Shown here: one piece after another, positions 1 through 8,986 of the stretch
Numbering within the stretch: the stretch's first letter is position 1
Layout: each line of letters opens with the position of its first letter
Translations under genes and position numbers: made by a program
Notes under the pieces: model-generated
The model's database searches: none
Told to the model about the DNA's origin: nothing
The model's input: only the letters and a program-made list of their open reading frames with translations
Source of the DNA: Acidobacteriota bacterium
GTDB taxonomy: Bacteria > Acidobacteriota > Blastocatellia > Pyrinomonadales > Pyrinomonadaceae
Assembly (NCBI GenBank): GCA_019639235.1
Contig: JAHBSG010000018.1
Coordinates: forward strand, 1-64,000
Reading direction: 5' to 3'
Length of the DNA: 64,000 nucleotides

Positions 1-27
1 CCATCCGCCCCATCCGCCCCATCCGCC
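1..27. repeat. 9-bp tandem repeat CCATCCGCC x3
   Basis: Three perfect copies of CCATCCGCC lie 14 bp from a terminator hairpin, downstream of the minus-strand gene that ends at 90. A matching array with C/T changes lies at 841-867, next to another GC-rich hairpin, downstream of the paralogous gene ending at 921. The array may extend left of the window. The minus strand is G-rich (GGGGCGGATGG) and could form a quadruplex. Confidence 0.85.
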
Positions 28-40
28 CATGAAAACAAAA

Positions 41-64
41 AAGCCCGCGGTCGTTTGCGGGCTT
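41..64 (-). terminator. Rho-independent terminator of the first minus-strand gene
   Basis: An 8-bp perfect stem (AAGCCCGC at 41-48, GCGGGCTT at 57-64) with an 8-nt loop is followed, in the minus-strand direction, by a T-rich run (positions 40 to 31). It lies about 25 bp after the stop codon of the gene ending at 90. Confidence 0.8.
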
Positions 65-89
65 TTCCGGTAGATCGACGGTCACTATT

Positions 90-707
90 CTAGTAACCGC
101 CGCGTTCTTTCATGTCCTTGCGGATCGCTTCTCTGAAGGACGGCGGCAGCGACAGCGGTTCGGCGAAATACTGTACCGTCTCGCCGCCCTCCAGCCTGAA
201 CTCGTACCCGACGCTCATTTGCTCCCGCTTTTCCGGCACCCTGTTTACGTCATGGGGGAAAACCTCGAGCTCCGCGGTCGTTCCCGGCTCAATAAAATAC
301 TCCGACGAACCGTTCATACAGTAAAAGCCCTTCTGGTCGAACCCGTCGATCAAGATCGCAGGCGAATGGCAAACACCCTCATAGCCGATACAGCCGAGCG
401 GTTCCTCCGAGCCGTTATAGATGAGGAACCTCATCGCAGGCACGCCATACACGTTTGCCGACGAGACCCCTATATATGTGATCAGAACTCCCGCAGCGGG
501 CTCCGCCCGCGAAGGCTCCTCGTAGCTTCCCCGGTCATTCGCGACCGGCGGCTCAATTGCCCAGACGTGCTCACTCGGGGGCGGCGGCAAGGAGCCGGAA
601 CCCAAACCGGTTTCCGCCAAAACCCGCACAAACCCCGCCGCCTGCATCCCAACAACCAACGCCACAACAAACGCCCCAAGCCTCATCATCGCCATCATCA
701 TCCCCAT
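90..707 (-). CDS. Small exported protein, tandem paralog 1 (unknown function)
   Basis: I do not recognise a named family. The open frame extends up to 806, but the first ~33 codons look non-coding. I place the start at one of the clustered Met codons at 686-707, directly before a hydrophobic stretch (RLGAFVVALVVG) that would serve as signal peptide or anchor. A Pro-rich linker follows, then a beta-rich domain with VLITYIGVSS, LIYNGSEEPLG and TTAELEVFPH. The neighbour at 921-1499 shares the layout (VSVTYAGLR, MLVHNGLSEPL, GQTAEFHVSPYG), so the two are diverged tandem duplicates. The shape suggests a periplasmic or surface beta-sandwich. Function unknown; the exact start is uncertain. Confidence 0.65.
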   Translation of the reverse strand: MGMMMAMMRLGAFVVALVVGMQAAGFVRVLAETGLGSGSLPPPPSEHVWAIEPPVANDRGSYEEPSRAEPAAGVLITYIGVSSANVYGVPAMRFLIYNGSEEPLGCIGYEGVCHSPAILIDGFDQKGFYCMNGSSEYFIEPGTTAELEVFPHDVNRVPEKREQMSVGYEFRLEGGETVQYFAEPLSLPPSFREAIRKDMKERGGY

Positions 708-840
708 ATAGACACCAAAACCCCCGAAAATGTTCCCACCCGCCCGAAAAGTGTTGGCACATGCTAACGCTGAAGGGTTGGTGGTGGCAGCAGCTGGCCC
801 GTTCACCCATAACCCGCCCTCGGCCTTCGTCCCATGATAA

Positions 841-867
841 CCATCCGTCCCATCCGCCCCATCCGTC
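841..867. repeat. 9-bp tandem repeat CCATCCGYC x3
   Basis: Copies read CCATCCGTC, CCATCCGCC, CCATCCGTC. This is the same unit as at 1-27, again beside a GC-rich hairpin (878-896) and again downstream of a member of the paralogous gene pair. Confidence 0.85.
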
Positions 868-877
868 CTATCAGACG

Positions 878-896
878 GCCCGCGGTGGTCGCGGGC
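878..896 (-). terminator. GC-rich hairpin after paralog 2 (possible terminator)
   Basis: GCCCGC (878-883) pairs with GCGGGC (891-896) around a 7-nt loop. It follows the stop codon of the gene ending at 921. There is no T-run, so termination is uncertain. The stem resembles the terminator at 41-64 in sequence. Confidence 0.4.
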
Positions 897-920
897 TCTT
901 GAGCTGGGTCAGTGCGGCGT

Positions 921-1499
921 TTATTGCTGGTTGAGGAGGAAGAGCTCACGTTCGCGTTTTTGGTTGATGAACTCTTCAGGTAGGGTGAATGGTTCGGAGA
1001 AGACGGGCGAGCGGCCTTCGCCTGAGATCGGCCCGATGTGAAAGCCGATGGCGACCTTGTCGTCCGCTTTGGGCGTTATCGGCAGTCCGTAGGGGCTTAC
1101 ATGGAACTCAGCGGTCTGGCCCGGAGCTATTTGATAATGCTTGATACCGGTGCCGCACCCGAAGAGCCTCTCGATTGGGCCGCCATTGATGCGAAACGCC
1201 GGCCAAAGTCCGGTCGGGTAATGGGCCGAATAGTGGAGCGGTTCGGAAAGCCCGTTGTGGACAAGCATTCTGAGCTGGGGCTCTCCACCTTCATCCCGCC
1301 GAAGCCCGGCATAGGTCACAGAAACGCCGTTGGCCGAAACCGCCGGCTCATAACCCATAAAGCGGGCCGGGATGACCGATTCGATCGGCCCCGGAACTCC
1401 CGGCAATGCCGCGATCCGCAAAAGCTCGGGGAAAAACGCCGCTGCCAAACCGACGAACATAGCGAGAGCAAAAACAAAGAGCCTTCCGGTCCATTTCAT
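921..1499 (-). CDS. Small exported protein, tandem paralog 2 (unknown function)
   Basis: A 192-residue protein with an N-terminal signal or anchor (WTGRLFVFALAMFVGLAAAFF, residues 3-23) and a beta-rich remainder. Motifs VSVTYAGLR, MLVHNGLSEPL and IAPGQTAEFHVS align with VLITYIGVSS, LIYNGSEEPLG and EPGTTAELEVF of the downstream neighbour at 90-707, so this is the other member of a tandem duplication. Both end in a charged tail after a P/L-P-x-x-F motif (TLPEEF here, LPPSF there). The ATG start directly precedes the signal sequence. No catalytic motif was recognised; I assign no function. Confidence 0.7.
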   Translation of the reverse strand: MKWTGRLFVFALAMFVGLAAAFFPELLRIAALPGVPGPIESVIPARFMGYEPAVSANGVSVTYAGLRRDEGGEPQLRMLVHNGLSEPLHYSAHYPTGLWPAFRINGGPIERLFGCGTGIKHYQIAPGQTAEFHVSPYGLPITPKADDKVAIGFHIGPISGEGRSPVFSEPFTLPEEFINQKRERELFLLNQQ

Positions 1500-1595
1500 A
1501 ACTTCCGATACCTCACGGTCAAGAATTTATCACTGCCAAACTTTGAACGCGCGAGTGCGAAGATAGTTGCACGCCGCAGGCAAAAAACTCCCCGA

Positions 1596-1877
1596 TCACC
1601 GCGAGGCTTTTGTGCTATTGAAGTCGTTAATCACCTGTGGCAGTGCTCGTTGATTTTTTTCGAGTGACCAACCTCCGCTGCATCCTCCACCGGGTATTGG
1701 TCGCGGATTACGTTCGCTTTCCGGAACAACGATGATCGGCGATTCAGAAGTTATCTTTGGAAGATCAATAAAGGTTACTTTGTACCATCTATCCAAACGA
1801 TCTGCGGCTGGCACTGAATAGTAACCAATAACAAAGCCGATCATTATGGCCCTAAGCCGAAGCATTATCTTCTGCAT
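1596..1877 (-). CDS. Small membrane-anchored hypothetical protein
   Basis: The frame is open from 1922, but the Met at 1877 (MQKIMLRLRAIMIGFVIGYY) is the better start because it opens a positively charged N-terminus and one hydrophobic segment. This gives about 93 residues. The rest is short and soluble, with a Gly-rich patch (PIPGGGCSGGW). No family recognised. It sits between the paralogous pair and the decayed fragments at 1988-2332, so it may itself be accessory or degenerate. Confidence 0.4.
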   Translation of the reverse strand: MQKIMLRLRAIMIGFVIGYYSVPAADRLDRWYKVTFIDLPKITSESPIIVVPESERNPRPIPGGGCSGGWSLEKNQRALPQVINDFNSTKASR

Positions 1878-1987
1878 TGTTCGTATAGATGCGAAATGCG
1901 GAAGATCGGATGCCGCAACCAACGAAAAAGCCTCGCAGATCGCTCGACGGGGCTTTGCTTCAGCATCGGGACTGCAACCAGATGAAG

Positions 1988-2221
1988 CTAGTTTCCGTCG
2001 TTTAGCGTCGGCCGCGGGGCGTTTACTAATTCACTCTCCAAACCTGAAAGCGTGATGGCGACGGCGGCGATGCCGATGATCACTACGGTAAGGGCGGCGA
2101 CCGAGGTGAACTTTTTGCCGCTACGCGCCCGGAAAGGTACGAACGAAAAGAGCGGAAGCAGGATCAGCGAAGCCGGCCACGACGGCCATTTCCCGGCAGT
2201 CGGAATCCTTAAGAGCCCGGC
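1988..2221 (-). pseudogene. Decayed tail of a membrane protein
   Basis: The minus strand carries an open frame, bounded by TGA at 2222-2224 and TAG at 1988-1990, that contains LILLPLFSFVPF, then a basic loop (RARSGKK) and a second hydrophobic segment (VAALTVVIIGIAAVAITLSG). That is the pattern of two transmembrane helices. No ATG, GTG or TTG start precedes the helices, so this is probably a truncated remnant rather than a working gene. It could be a gene using a rare start such as ATT or CTG. Confidence 0.35.
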
Positions 2222-2233
2222 TCATCTATCCCG

Positions 2234-2332
2234 CTAGCGGCTGCCGGAGAGTTTTGCGTTTATCCACTGGTTGAGCGAGATCCCTTCGCGTTCGGCCTCG
2301 AGCGAGAGGCGGCGGTGCAATTGCTGCGGCAT
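2234..2332 (-). pseudogene. HicB/ribbon-helix-helix antitoxin C-terminal fragment
   Basis: The frame encodes MPQQLHRRLSLEAEREG followed by ISLNQWINAKLSGSR and a stop. This matches the C-terminal ribbon-helix-helix of HicB-type antitoxins (R-x-P-x-x-L-H-x-x-L, then S-L-N-Q-x-x). The N-terminal HicB partial RNase-H-like domain is absent and the frame runs into the 3' end of higA (stop at 2355). It looks like a leftover antitoxin tail. An alternative is a very small stand-alone RHH protein translated after higA. Confidence 0.45.
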
Positions 2333-2354
2333 ACGAAGTCCTCCCCGAGAGCGG

Positions 2355-2762
2355 CTAGATGAATACATCGATCGGGAGGCGGAAGCGTTTGGAGAGTTTG
2401 CGGGCTTGGGATTTACTGATCTCGCGTTTACCATTTAGTACCTGCGAAACCGTGCCCTGCGAACCGAAGATCTCGACCATGTCGGCCTGTTTGAGTTCGT
2501 GTTCCCGCATCAGCTCCCGCAGAGCCACCGAAGGGTTTGTCGGCGCATCCATCGGATAGTGATGCGACTCATAGTCCTCGACTAGCACTGCCAGAAGACG
2601 AAGCAGCCGATCCTCTTCGGGCGAAAGTGCATCCTCATCCTTACGCATCAATTGATCGATCAACGAAAGAATGCGTTCATAGTCGTCTTCGGATTCGATC
2701 GCCCCGGGCGAAACGCTGATGAGGAGTTTGTTATAAGCTTTTGGGTCGTATTGCGTTGTCAT
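2355..2762 (-). CDS. higA: HigA-type antitoxin, HTH DNA-binding
   Basis: A 135-residue protein with an acidic N-terminal half (toxin-binding region, residues ~1-75) and a C-terminal helix-turn-helix of the XRE/HigA type (about residues 80-130: LRELMREHELKQADMVEIF, then SQGTVSQVLNGKREIS). The length and the PTNPSVALRELM linker fit the HigA family. A strong ribosome binding site AGGAGGT lies at 2769-2775, 6 bp before the ATG. It follows the HigB-type toxin gene by 21 bp, the toxin-first order usual for higBA. It should neutralise the toxin and repress the operon from the palindromes at 3127-3176. Good confidence in family; no direct evidence of activity. Confidence 0.88.
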   Translation of the reverse strand: MTTQYDPKAYNKLLISVSPGAIESEDDYERILSLIDQLMRKDEDALSPEEDRLLRLLAVLVEDYESHHYPMDAPTNPSVALRELMREHELKQADMVEIFGSQGTVSQVLNGKREISKSQARKLSKRFRLPIDVFI

Positions 2763-2783
2763 TTTTTTACCTCCTGAACGTGA

Positions 2784-3077
2784 TCAGCAATCGGCTTTCC
2801 ATTTGTCTTTGTCATATTCTTTGTGGGTAAGCACACGGCGAATAAAGACCATTTGTCGATTAAAATGTATACGCGTGATCACTCGGTATTTGTTGCCGCC
2901 GACATTGAAAACAAAACAGCTCCCGACAAGATCGACCGCCGGAAATGTCGATCTTAGCTCCGCAAAGTTCTGAGGTTCGATGCCCGATAACTTCCTATAG
3001 AAATTCCGTAAAACATCTTCGGCCCCGGTTTCTTCTTCCCAAAACTCGCGAAGGGCTTTGACCGATAGTATTCTCAT
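2784..3077 (-). CDS. higB: HigB-type mRNA interferase toxin
   Basis: A 97-residue basic protein. FAELRSTFPAVDLVG, followed by CFVFNVGGNKYRVITRI and VFIRRVLTHKEYDKDKW, is characteristic of the HigB family with a RelE-like fold (ribosome-associated endoribonuclease). The conserved F-N-V/I-G-G-N-K-Y-R and the terminal H-x-E-Y-D core are present, so the toxin looks intact. The higA antitoxin gene follows. The start ATG is about 40 nt downstream of the predicted transcription start, with no strong Shine-Dalgarno; weak translation would suit a toxin that precedes its antitoxin. Confidence 0.88.
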   Translation of the reverse strand: MRILSVKALREFWEEETGAEDVLRNFYRKLSGIEPQNFAELRSTFPAVDLVGSCFVFNVGGNKYRVITRIHFNRQMVFIRRVLTHKEYDKDKWKADC

Positions 3078-3123
3078 AAAGCCTGACGAACCGAATCGAT
3101 CGAACTCAAACTGCCTATCCTAG

Positions 3124-3152
3124 GTTATATTGCGAAATGCAATATTTGTCAA
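3124..3152 (-). promoter_or_regulatory. Sigma70-type promoter of higBA
   Basis: On the minus strand TTGACA (3152-3147) is separated by exactly 17 bp from TATAAC (3129-3124). The distance to the higB ATG (3077) leaves a leader of about 40 nt. The first palindromic operator (3127-3145) occupies the spacer and the -10 box. Confidence 0.8.
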
Positions 3153-3176
3153 TGGTTATATTGCAAAACGTAATAT
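3127..3176. promoter_or_regulatory. Twin palindromic operators for HigA autoregulation
   Basis: ATATTGC-5 nt-GCAATAT (3127-3145, perfect) and ATATTGC-5 nt-GTAATAT (3158-3176, one mismatch) start 31 bp apart, about three helical turns, on the same face of the DNA. One overlaps the -10 and spacer, the other lies just upstream of the -35. This geometry fits cooperative repression by dimeric HigA-HigB complexes. Binding is inferred. Confidence 0.75.
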
Positions 3177-3191
3177 GCCTTAGCTCACAAA

Positions 3192-3215
3192 AAAGCCCCG
3201 CGATCGTTCGCGGGG
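3192..3215 (-). terminator. Rho-independent terminator of the radical SAM gene
   Basis: AGCCCCGCGA pairs with TCGCGGGGCT around a short ATCGT-type loop. In the minus-strand direction it is followed by a T-run (TTTTTTGTG). It lies about 35 bp after the stop codon at 3251. Confidence 0.8.
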
Positions 3216-3216
3216 C

Positions 3217-3247
3217 TCCTGACTTCTGACTTCTGACTTCTGGCTTC
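3217..3247. repeat. Short tandem repeat TTCTGAC
   Basis: Three to four imperfect copies of CTGACTT/CTGGCTT lie between the terminator hairpin and the stop codon of the gene ending at 3251. Similar low-complexity direct repeats occur after another minus-strand gene at 15466-15572. Confidence 0.6.
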
Positions 3248-3250
3248 TGC

Positions 3251-5278
<2,028 letters not shown>

Positions 5279-5923
5279 ATGGTTTCTCGTCGTTCTGGTT
5301 AAATTCTTTAGTATAATTCCTTATCGCCCACAGCCGCGGTTTCGCGCTTTAATGTTGTACAGTATGAACGATCGGGCGCAGTTTTCTCGCCAAATTAAAG
5401 GCAACAATCGTACCAGCAGGAACCATCCACAAGACAGACTGTCGGGCTGGGTCATCTATCTGAAAATACAAAAGTTAGCGGCAAATCCAGATAGGAGACA
5501 CGAATTCTCAATGTGTCTTTGCGACACACGCCGTGACTCGGAAACGATATTTCCCCATTTCGACACACCAACCCGGCCGCAGGAATAGCATCCAAGTAAG
5601 TCAGGGATAGACCAAAAGCTGACGGTTAAGTGATTGCTTAAATGACATCGCCCGATGCATAGTCGCCGTGCATTCACAAGGAACGCCGTGGTCGATTCGT
5701 ATGCCCAGTATCTCAAAGGAACCGACGCAGATCTTCGGCAAATTTGAACAATCCGACGGCTTTAAGCGCCTAGCTGATTTGGCGCATTAGCTCTTGTGTT
5801 GTAATCGTTGCAAATAAATATGTTAATTTCTTAAAAAAGTGCTTTACAAATAAAATTTCTTATGATACAGTTTTCGCACTTCGTGGGAGTACGCGTTTTT
5901 AGCTCGATTTAACAGCCCTATTT
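5279..5923. other. Intergenic region between divergent genes, 645 bp
   Basis: No convincing gene. The right end carries an AT-rich promoter region for the phosphohexomutase gene. Small hairpins are visible: TGTGTC-TTTGC-GACACA (5512-5528) and GCGCC-10 nt-GGCGC (5766-5785). Short open frames in both directions (for example 5365-5588 on + and 5456-5716 on -) lack ribosome binding sites and recognisable motifs. The length is unusual here, and an unlisted RNA or remnant gene is possible. Confidence 0.5.
5843..5871 (+). promoter_or_regulatory. Possible promoter of the phosphohexomutase-ftsB operon
   Basis: TTTACA (5843-5848), 17 bp, TACAGT (5866-5871), in the most AT-rich stretch of the intergenic region and about 50 bp before the ATG at 5924. 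TATGAT at 5861-5866 is an alternative -10 without a well-placed -35. Confidence 0.4.
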
Positions 5924-7318
5924 ATGGACATTCGATTCGGTACTTCCGGCTGGAGAGCCGTTATCGCGGATGAATTTACGTTCGAGAATGTCCGGAAAGT
6001 AGTCAACGCGATCTGCAGTTATTTGAAAACTCAAGAGGGACATGAGGGCGGAACGGTCATCGTCGGCCACGATTCTCGGTTCATGGGCGAAAAGTTTTCC
6101 GAGTTCGCCGCCGAGCTTATGGCGCGGAGCGGCTTTCACGTGCTCTTCTGTACCGGCCCGACCCCGACCCCGACCATTTCGCATGCGATCCGTTCGCGTT
6201 CGGCTCTCGGGGCATTGAATTTCACTGCGTCGCACAATCCGCCTGAATATCAGGGCATCAAGTTTTCGACGGCCAACGGAGCTCCAGCATTGCCTGAGAT
6301 CACCCGAGCGATCGAAGAACTTGTCAGGTCCGATGCAGAGGCAGTAGCGGAGGCCGGAGGGTCGGTCGAGGCGTTTAACCCAAAAGAAGCATATTTCGCC
6401 GATCTTATGACGAAGGTTCGGTTCGAAGCTCTCCGGACTGCAGGCGGGCGATATGCTTACGATGCACTTTGGGGAACCGGCCGTGGATATTTGAATACAT
6501 TGATCGCTGATCTTGGGCTGGAGATCGAGACGATCAACGATCATCGTGATGTGCTCTTTGGCGGGCGTTCGCCCGAGCCAAGTGAAGAAAAACTCTTTGA
6601 ACTACGTGAGCGTGTAACATCAAAGGGACTGACGCTCGGGCTTTCAACTGACGGCGATGCCGACCGGTTCGGTGTGATCGATGCCGACGGGACGTTCATC
6701 ACGGCCAATAAGCTGATCGCTTTGCTCGCCGATTTCCTGATCGAGAGCCGAGGATGGAAGCTCGGTCTCGCCCGCAGCGTTGCGACGTCGCACCTGATCG
6801 ACCGGGTTGCCGAACTCCATGGCGTAGAGCTGCATGAGACTCCGGTGGGCTTTAAGTTCATCGGCGAATTGATAAACGAGAATGCGATAGTGCTCGGCGG
6901 AGAGGAATCTGCCGGACTATCGATTCGGGGCCATTACCCAGAGAAGGACGGGATTCTTGCCTGCTTGCTTGCGGCCGAGGCTGTTGCCGAGCGAAAAGCA
7001 AGTCTCGGCGAGCAACTTGAGGAGCTCTATAGGAAGACCGGCAAGCTTGAATCGGAAAGGATCGGCGTAAAACTCGACGAAGAGATCGCCGCAAAATTGA
7101 AAACTAAACTTGCGGAGGATCCGAAAGAGATCGCCGGACGAAGGATCCGGGGCGTGAACCGATTGGACGGCGTCAAGTTCCTTTTTGAGGACGGCTCCTG
7201 GATACTGATGCGGCCTTCCGGCACGGAACCGATGGTTCGGATCTATGCAGAATCCGAGTCGCGAGAAGAACTGAACGAACTGCTGGAAGCTGGAGAGAGC
7301 TATCTGCTCGGTCATTGA
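5924..7318 (+). CDS. Phosphoglucomutase/phosphomannomutase family protein
   Basis: A 464-residue alpha-D-phosphohexomutase that interconverts hexose 1- and 6-phosphates, feeding nucleotide-sugar and cell-envelope synthesis in the cytosol. All four family signatures are present: the phosphoserine loop TASHNP (S103 is the phosphorylated residue), the metal loop DGDADR (242-247), the sugar-binding loop GEESAG (325-330) and the phosphate-binding loop RPSGTEP (429-435). Length is normal. The N-terminus RFGTSGWR is the standard start of this family, supporting the ATG. The FtsB-like gene follows after 3 bp, so the two are probably co-transcribed. Substrate (glucose, mannose or glucosamine) cannot be fixed from sequence; the catalytic serine context lacks the glucosamine-mutase features. 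Confidence 0.9.
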   Translation: MDIRFGTSGWRAVIADEFTFENVRKVVNAICSYLKTQEGHEGGTVIVGHDSRFMGEKFSEFAAELMARSGFHVLFCTGPTPTPTISHAIRSRSALGALNFTASHNPPEYQGIKFSTANGAPALPEITRAIEELVRSDAEAVAEAGGSVEAFNPKEAYFADLMTKVRFEALRTAGGRYAYDALWGTGRGYLNTLIADLGLEIETINDHRDVLFGGRSPEPSEEKLFELRERVTSKGLTLGLSTDGDADRFGVIDADGTFITANKLIALLADFLIESRGWKLGLARSVATSHLIDRVAELHGVELHETPVGFKFIGELINENAIVLGGEESAGLSIRGHYPEKDGILACLLAAEAVAERKASLGEQLEELYRKTGKLESERIGVKLDEEIAAKLKTKLAEDPKEIAGRRIRGVNRLDGVKFLFEDGSWILMRPSGTEPMVRIYAESESREELNELLEAGESYLLGH

Positions 7319-7321
7319 TAT

Positions 7322-7687
7322 ATGTCGGCACGAAAACGACGAATGGCGAATGCAGAGGTGAAAGGCGCAAAACGGCCGAGGTGGCTCGGCTTCACGGCCG
7401 CCGTCGTTCTTTGCTTGCTCCTTGTCATAACGGTCAATTATAAGTCGTTCACGGTCTTTGAGCGTGAACGCGAGCAGCAGCAGGAATTGAACGAAAAGAT
7501 CGAGGATCTGGCGGATGAGAATCTAGCACTTCAGGAAGAGATCCACTACCTGAAAACGGATCCCAAAAAGCTTGAGCCCGAAGCAAAAAAGCTCGGCCTC
7601 GAGAGAAAGAAAGAAGTATTTTCTAAGGCTGATGAAACGGGGACAGCGGAAGTGCCCGCGAATCGGCAAACACCAACCAGTAACTAA
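7322..7687 (+). CDS. ftsB: FtsB/DivIC-like septum formation protein
   Basis: A 121-residue single-pass protein: a basic cytoplasmic N-terminus (about 20 residues), one transmembrane helix (LGFTAAVVLCLLLVITVNY, residues 22-40), then a periplasmic coiled coil (about residues 48-85, heptads in QQQELNEKIEDLADENLALQ) ending in LKTDPKKLEPEAKKLGL. The hydrophobic-anchor/coiled-coil/DP-x-x-LE-x-x-A-R/K pattern is that of the FtsB/DivIC septum initiators, which bridge FtsL and FtsQ in the divisome. It follows the phosphohexomutase gene by 3 bp and is followed by a strong terminator. The family is short and divergent, so the symbol is given by architecture. Confidence 0.75.
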   Translation: MSARKRRMANAEVKGAKRPRWLGFTAAVVLCLLLVITVNYKSFTVFEREREQQQELNEKIEDLADENLALQEEIHYLKTDPKKLEPEAKKLGLERKKEVFSKADETGTAEVPANRQTPTSN

Positions 7688-7740
7688 ACCGCCTTTTGCC
7701 TATCATTTCCGCAGGCCTACAGGAACGCCTTCCGAAATTT

Positions 7741-7783
7741 GCGGCTCGTGTTTCCCGAGAACACGAGCCGCTCTTCCTTTCTT
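7741..7783 (+). terminator. Rho-independent terminator after ftsB
   Basis: A perfect 12-bp stem, GCGGCTCGTGTT (7741-7752) with AACACGAGCCGC (7760-7771), has a 7-nt loop and is followed by the pyrimidine-rich tract TCTTCCTTTCTT. Confidence 0.9.
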
Positions 7784-7798
7784 GGATACTACCTTTAC

Positions 7799-7827
7799 TT
7801 GCAAACTTTGCCCGAAAGATGTGTAAT
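7799..7827 (+). promoter_or_regulatory. Promoter of rpsU
   Basis: TTGCAA (7799-7804), 17-bp spacer, TGTAAT (7822-7827). It lies just after the terminator and about 75 bp before the S21 start codon. Confidence 0.5.
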
Positions 7828-7905
7828 TATGGTTTGCCTGCTTGCTGCCCTGTTTACCGGGCGAACTGAGCAGCGATCCTTGCCGAAAAGGGGGTGAGAC
7901 AGCAA

Positions 7906-8145
7906 ATGGCACTTGTAATTGTAAACAACAACGAATCGATCGAGAATGCTCTTCGTCGCTTTAAGCGTAAGGTTATCAGCGAGGAGATCATTAAAGATCT
8001 AAAGAAGCATGCTCATTTCATCCCGCCGGGACAGAAGGCAAAGCTCAAATCGGCAAATGCCCGCAAGCGCAACCGCCGCCGTTTTCGTCAGCAAAGGAGC
8101 ATCAACACCGCTCCGCGTCCTTCGGGCGGCGGGCAGAACCGCTAG
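7906..8145 (+). CDS. rpsU: 30S ribosomal protein S21
   Basis: A 79-residue basic protein beginning MALVIVNNNESIENALRRFK, the conserved start of S21, and ending in an RKRNRRR-rich tail. S21 binds the 30S platform near the anti-Shine-Dalgarno region and helps initiation. I use the ATG at 7906 because GGGGTGAG (7891-7898) is well spaced before it; the longer frame to 7894 adds only MRQQ. The C-terminal extension (APRPSGGGQNR) is longer than in E. coli S21 (71 residues). The gene is monocistronic, between terminators at 7741-7783 and 8163-8204. Confidence 0.93.
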   Translation: MALVIVNNNESIENALRRFKRKVISEEIIKDLKKHAHFIPPGQKAKLKSANARKRNRRRFRQQRSINTAPRPSGGGQNR

Positions 8146-8162
8146 TTTTCTGATCAGTTTGA

Positions 8163-8215
8163 GGTGGAAAAGTGACAGCTTTGATCGGTGGTCACTTTTC
8201 CGCCTTTCGATTTTA
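8163..8215 (+). terminator. Rho-independent terminator after rpsU
   Basis: GGTGGAAAAGTGAC (8163-8176) pairs with GTCACTTTTCCGCC (8191-8204) with one G-T wobble, around a 14-nt loop. The U-rich TTTCGATTTT follows. Confidence 0.85.
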
Positions 8216-8226
8216 AATCTCTGTAA

Positions 8227-8976
8227 ATGGACCGAAAGCCCAAAATTCTCATCACGAATGACGACGGCATACACTCCGAGGGAATAGCCGCCCTCGAGGA
8301 AGGCCTAAGCGGTATCGGCGAGGTTTACGTCGTAGCGCCAGAGTCGGAAATGAGCGGAGCCGCACACAGCCTAACGCTGGCGCGCCCTCTGCGGATCAGG
8401 CAGGTCGATGAACGGCACTGGACCGTTGACGGCACGCCGACGGACTGCGTAACGCTTGCCCTAAACCAGATACTTGCGCCGGACATCCGGCCGGATATTT
8501 GCGCCTCGGGAATTAATCACGGAGCGAATCTCGGCGACGATGCTACGTACTCCGGGACCGTGGCCGGAGCGATGGAAGCGACGATCCTCGGCATTCCCGG
8601 GCTCGCATTCAGCCTCGTTGCCAACCGAAGTTGGGATTTCACTGAGTCGGTTCGCGTTGCACGTGAGGTAACGCTAAAGGCACTCGCCGAAGGTTTACCG
8701 TCGGGAACACTGCTCAATGTGAATATCCCGAAGGGGTTTGCGAAAGGCTACCGAGTGACGAAGCAGGGCTTTAAGACCGCAAGGCCAGTGATAAGCGAAC
8801 ACATCGATCCGAGAGGAAAGCCATATTATTGGATCGGTGAGGTTCGTGAGGGCTTCCGTGCCGAAGGCGGAACCGATTTTGAAGCGATCGACGAGTGCTT
8901 TGTCTCGATTACGCCGATGCGAAGCGACCTGACAAATCACGCCGTTCTCGAAGAGATCCGGCGTTGGGAAAGCTGA
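8227..8976 (+). CDS. surE: 5'-/3'-nucleotidase SurE
   Basis: A 249-residue metal-dependent nucleotidase that removes phosphate from nucleoside monophosphates. The N-terminal ILITNDDG (N11, D12, D13) and SGINHG (N97) supply the divalent metal ligands, and PESEMSGAAHSLT (S43) completes the site. The remaining core GANLGDDATYSGTVAGAMEA is diagnostic. Length is normal for SurE. pcm follows after 10 bp; surE-pcm is a widely conserved pair, often tied to stress survival and stationary phase. The gene begins 12 bp after the rpsU terminator region. Confidence 0.95.
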   Translation: MDRKPKILITNDDGIHSEGIAALEEGLSGIGEVYVVAPESEMSGAAHSLTLARPLRIRQVDERHWTVDGTPTDCVTLALNQILAPDIRPDICASGINHGANLGDDATYSGTVAGAMEATILGIPGLAFSLVANRSWDFTESVRVAREVTLKALAEGLPSGTLLNVNIPKGFAKGYRVTKQGFKTARPVISEHIDPRGKPYYWIGEVREGFRAEGGTDFEAIDECFVSITPMRSDLTNHAVLEEIRRWES

Positions 8977-8986
8977 TCCGATAGCG

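Noticed and set aside
1846..2055. 69-codon + strand frame opposite the small membrane-anchored gene
   Set aside because: No ribosome binding site and no motif; the minus-strand frame with a hydrophobic anchor is preferred.
2052..2237. 61-codon + strand frame over the membrane-protein remnant
   Set aside because: The opposite strand reads as two hydrophobic helices with a basic loop, which is far more protein-like.
5456..5716. 86-codon minus-strand frame in the 645-bp gap
   Set aside because: No ribosome binding site, no hydrophobic or domain pattern, and low likelihood of coding by appearance.
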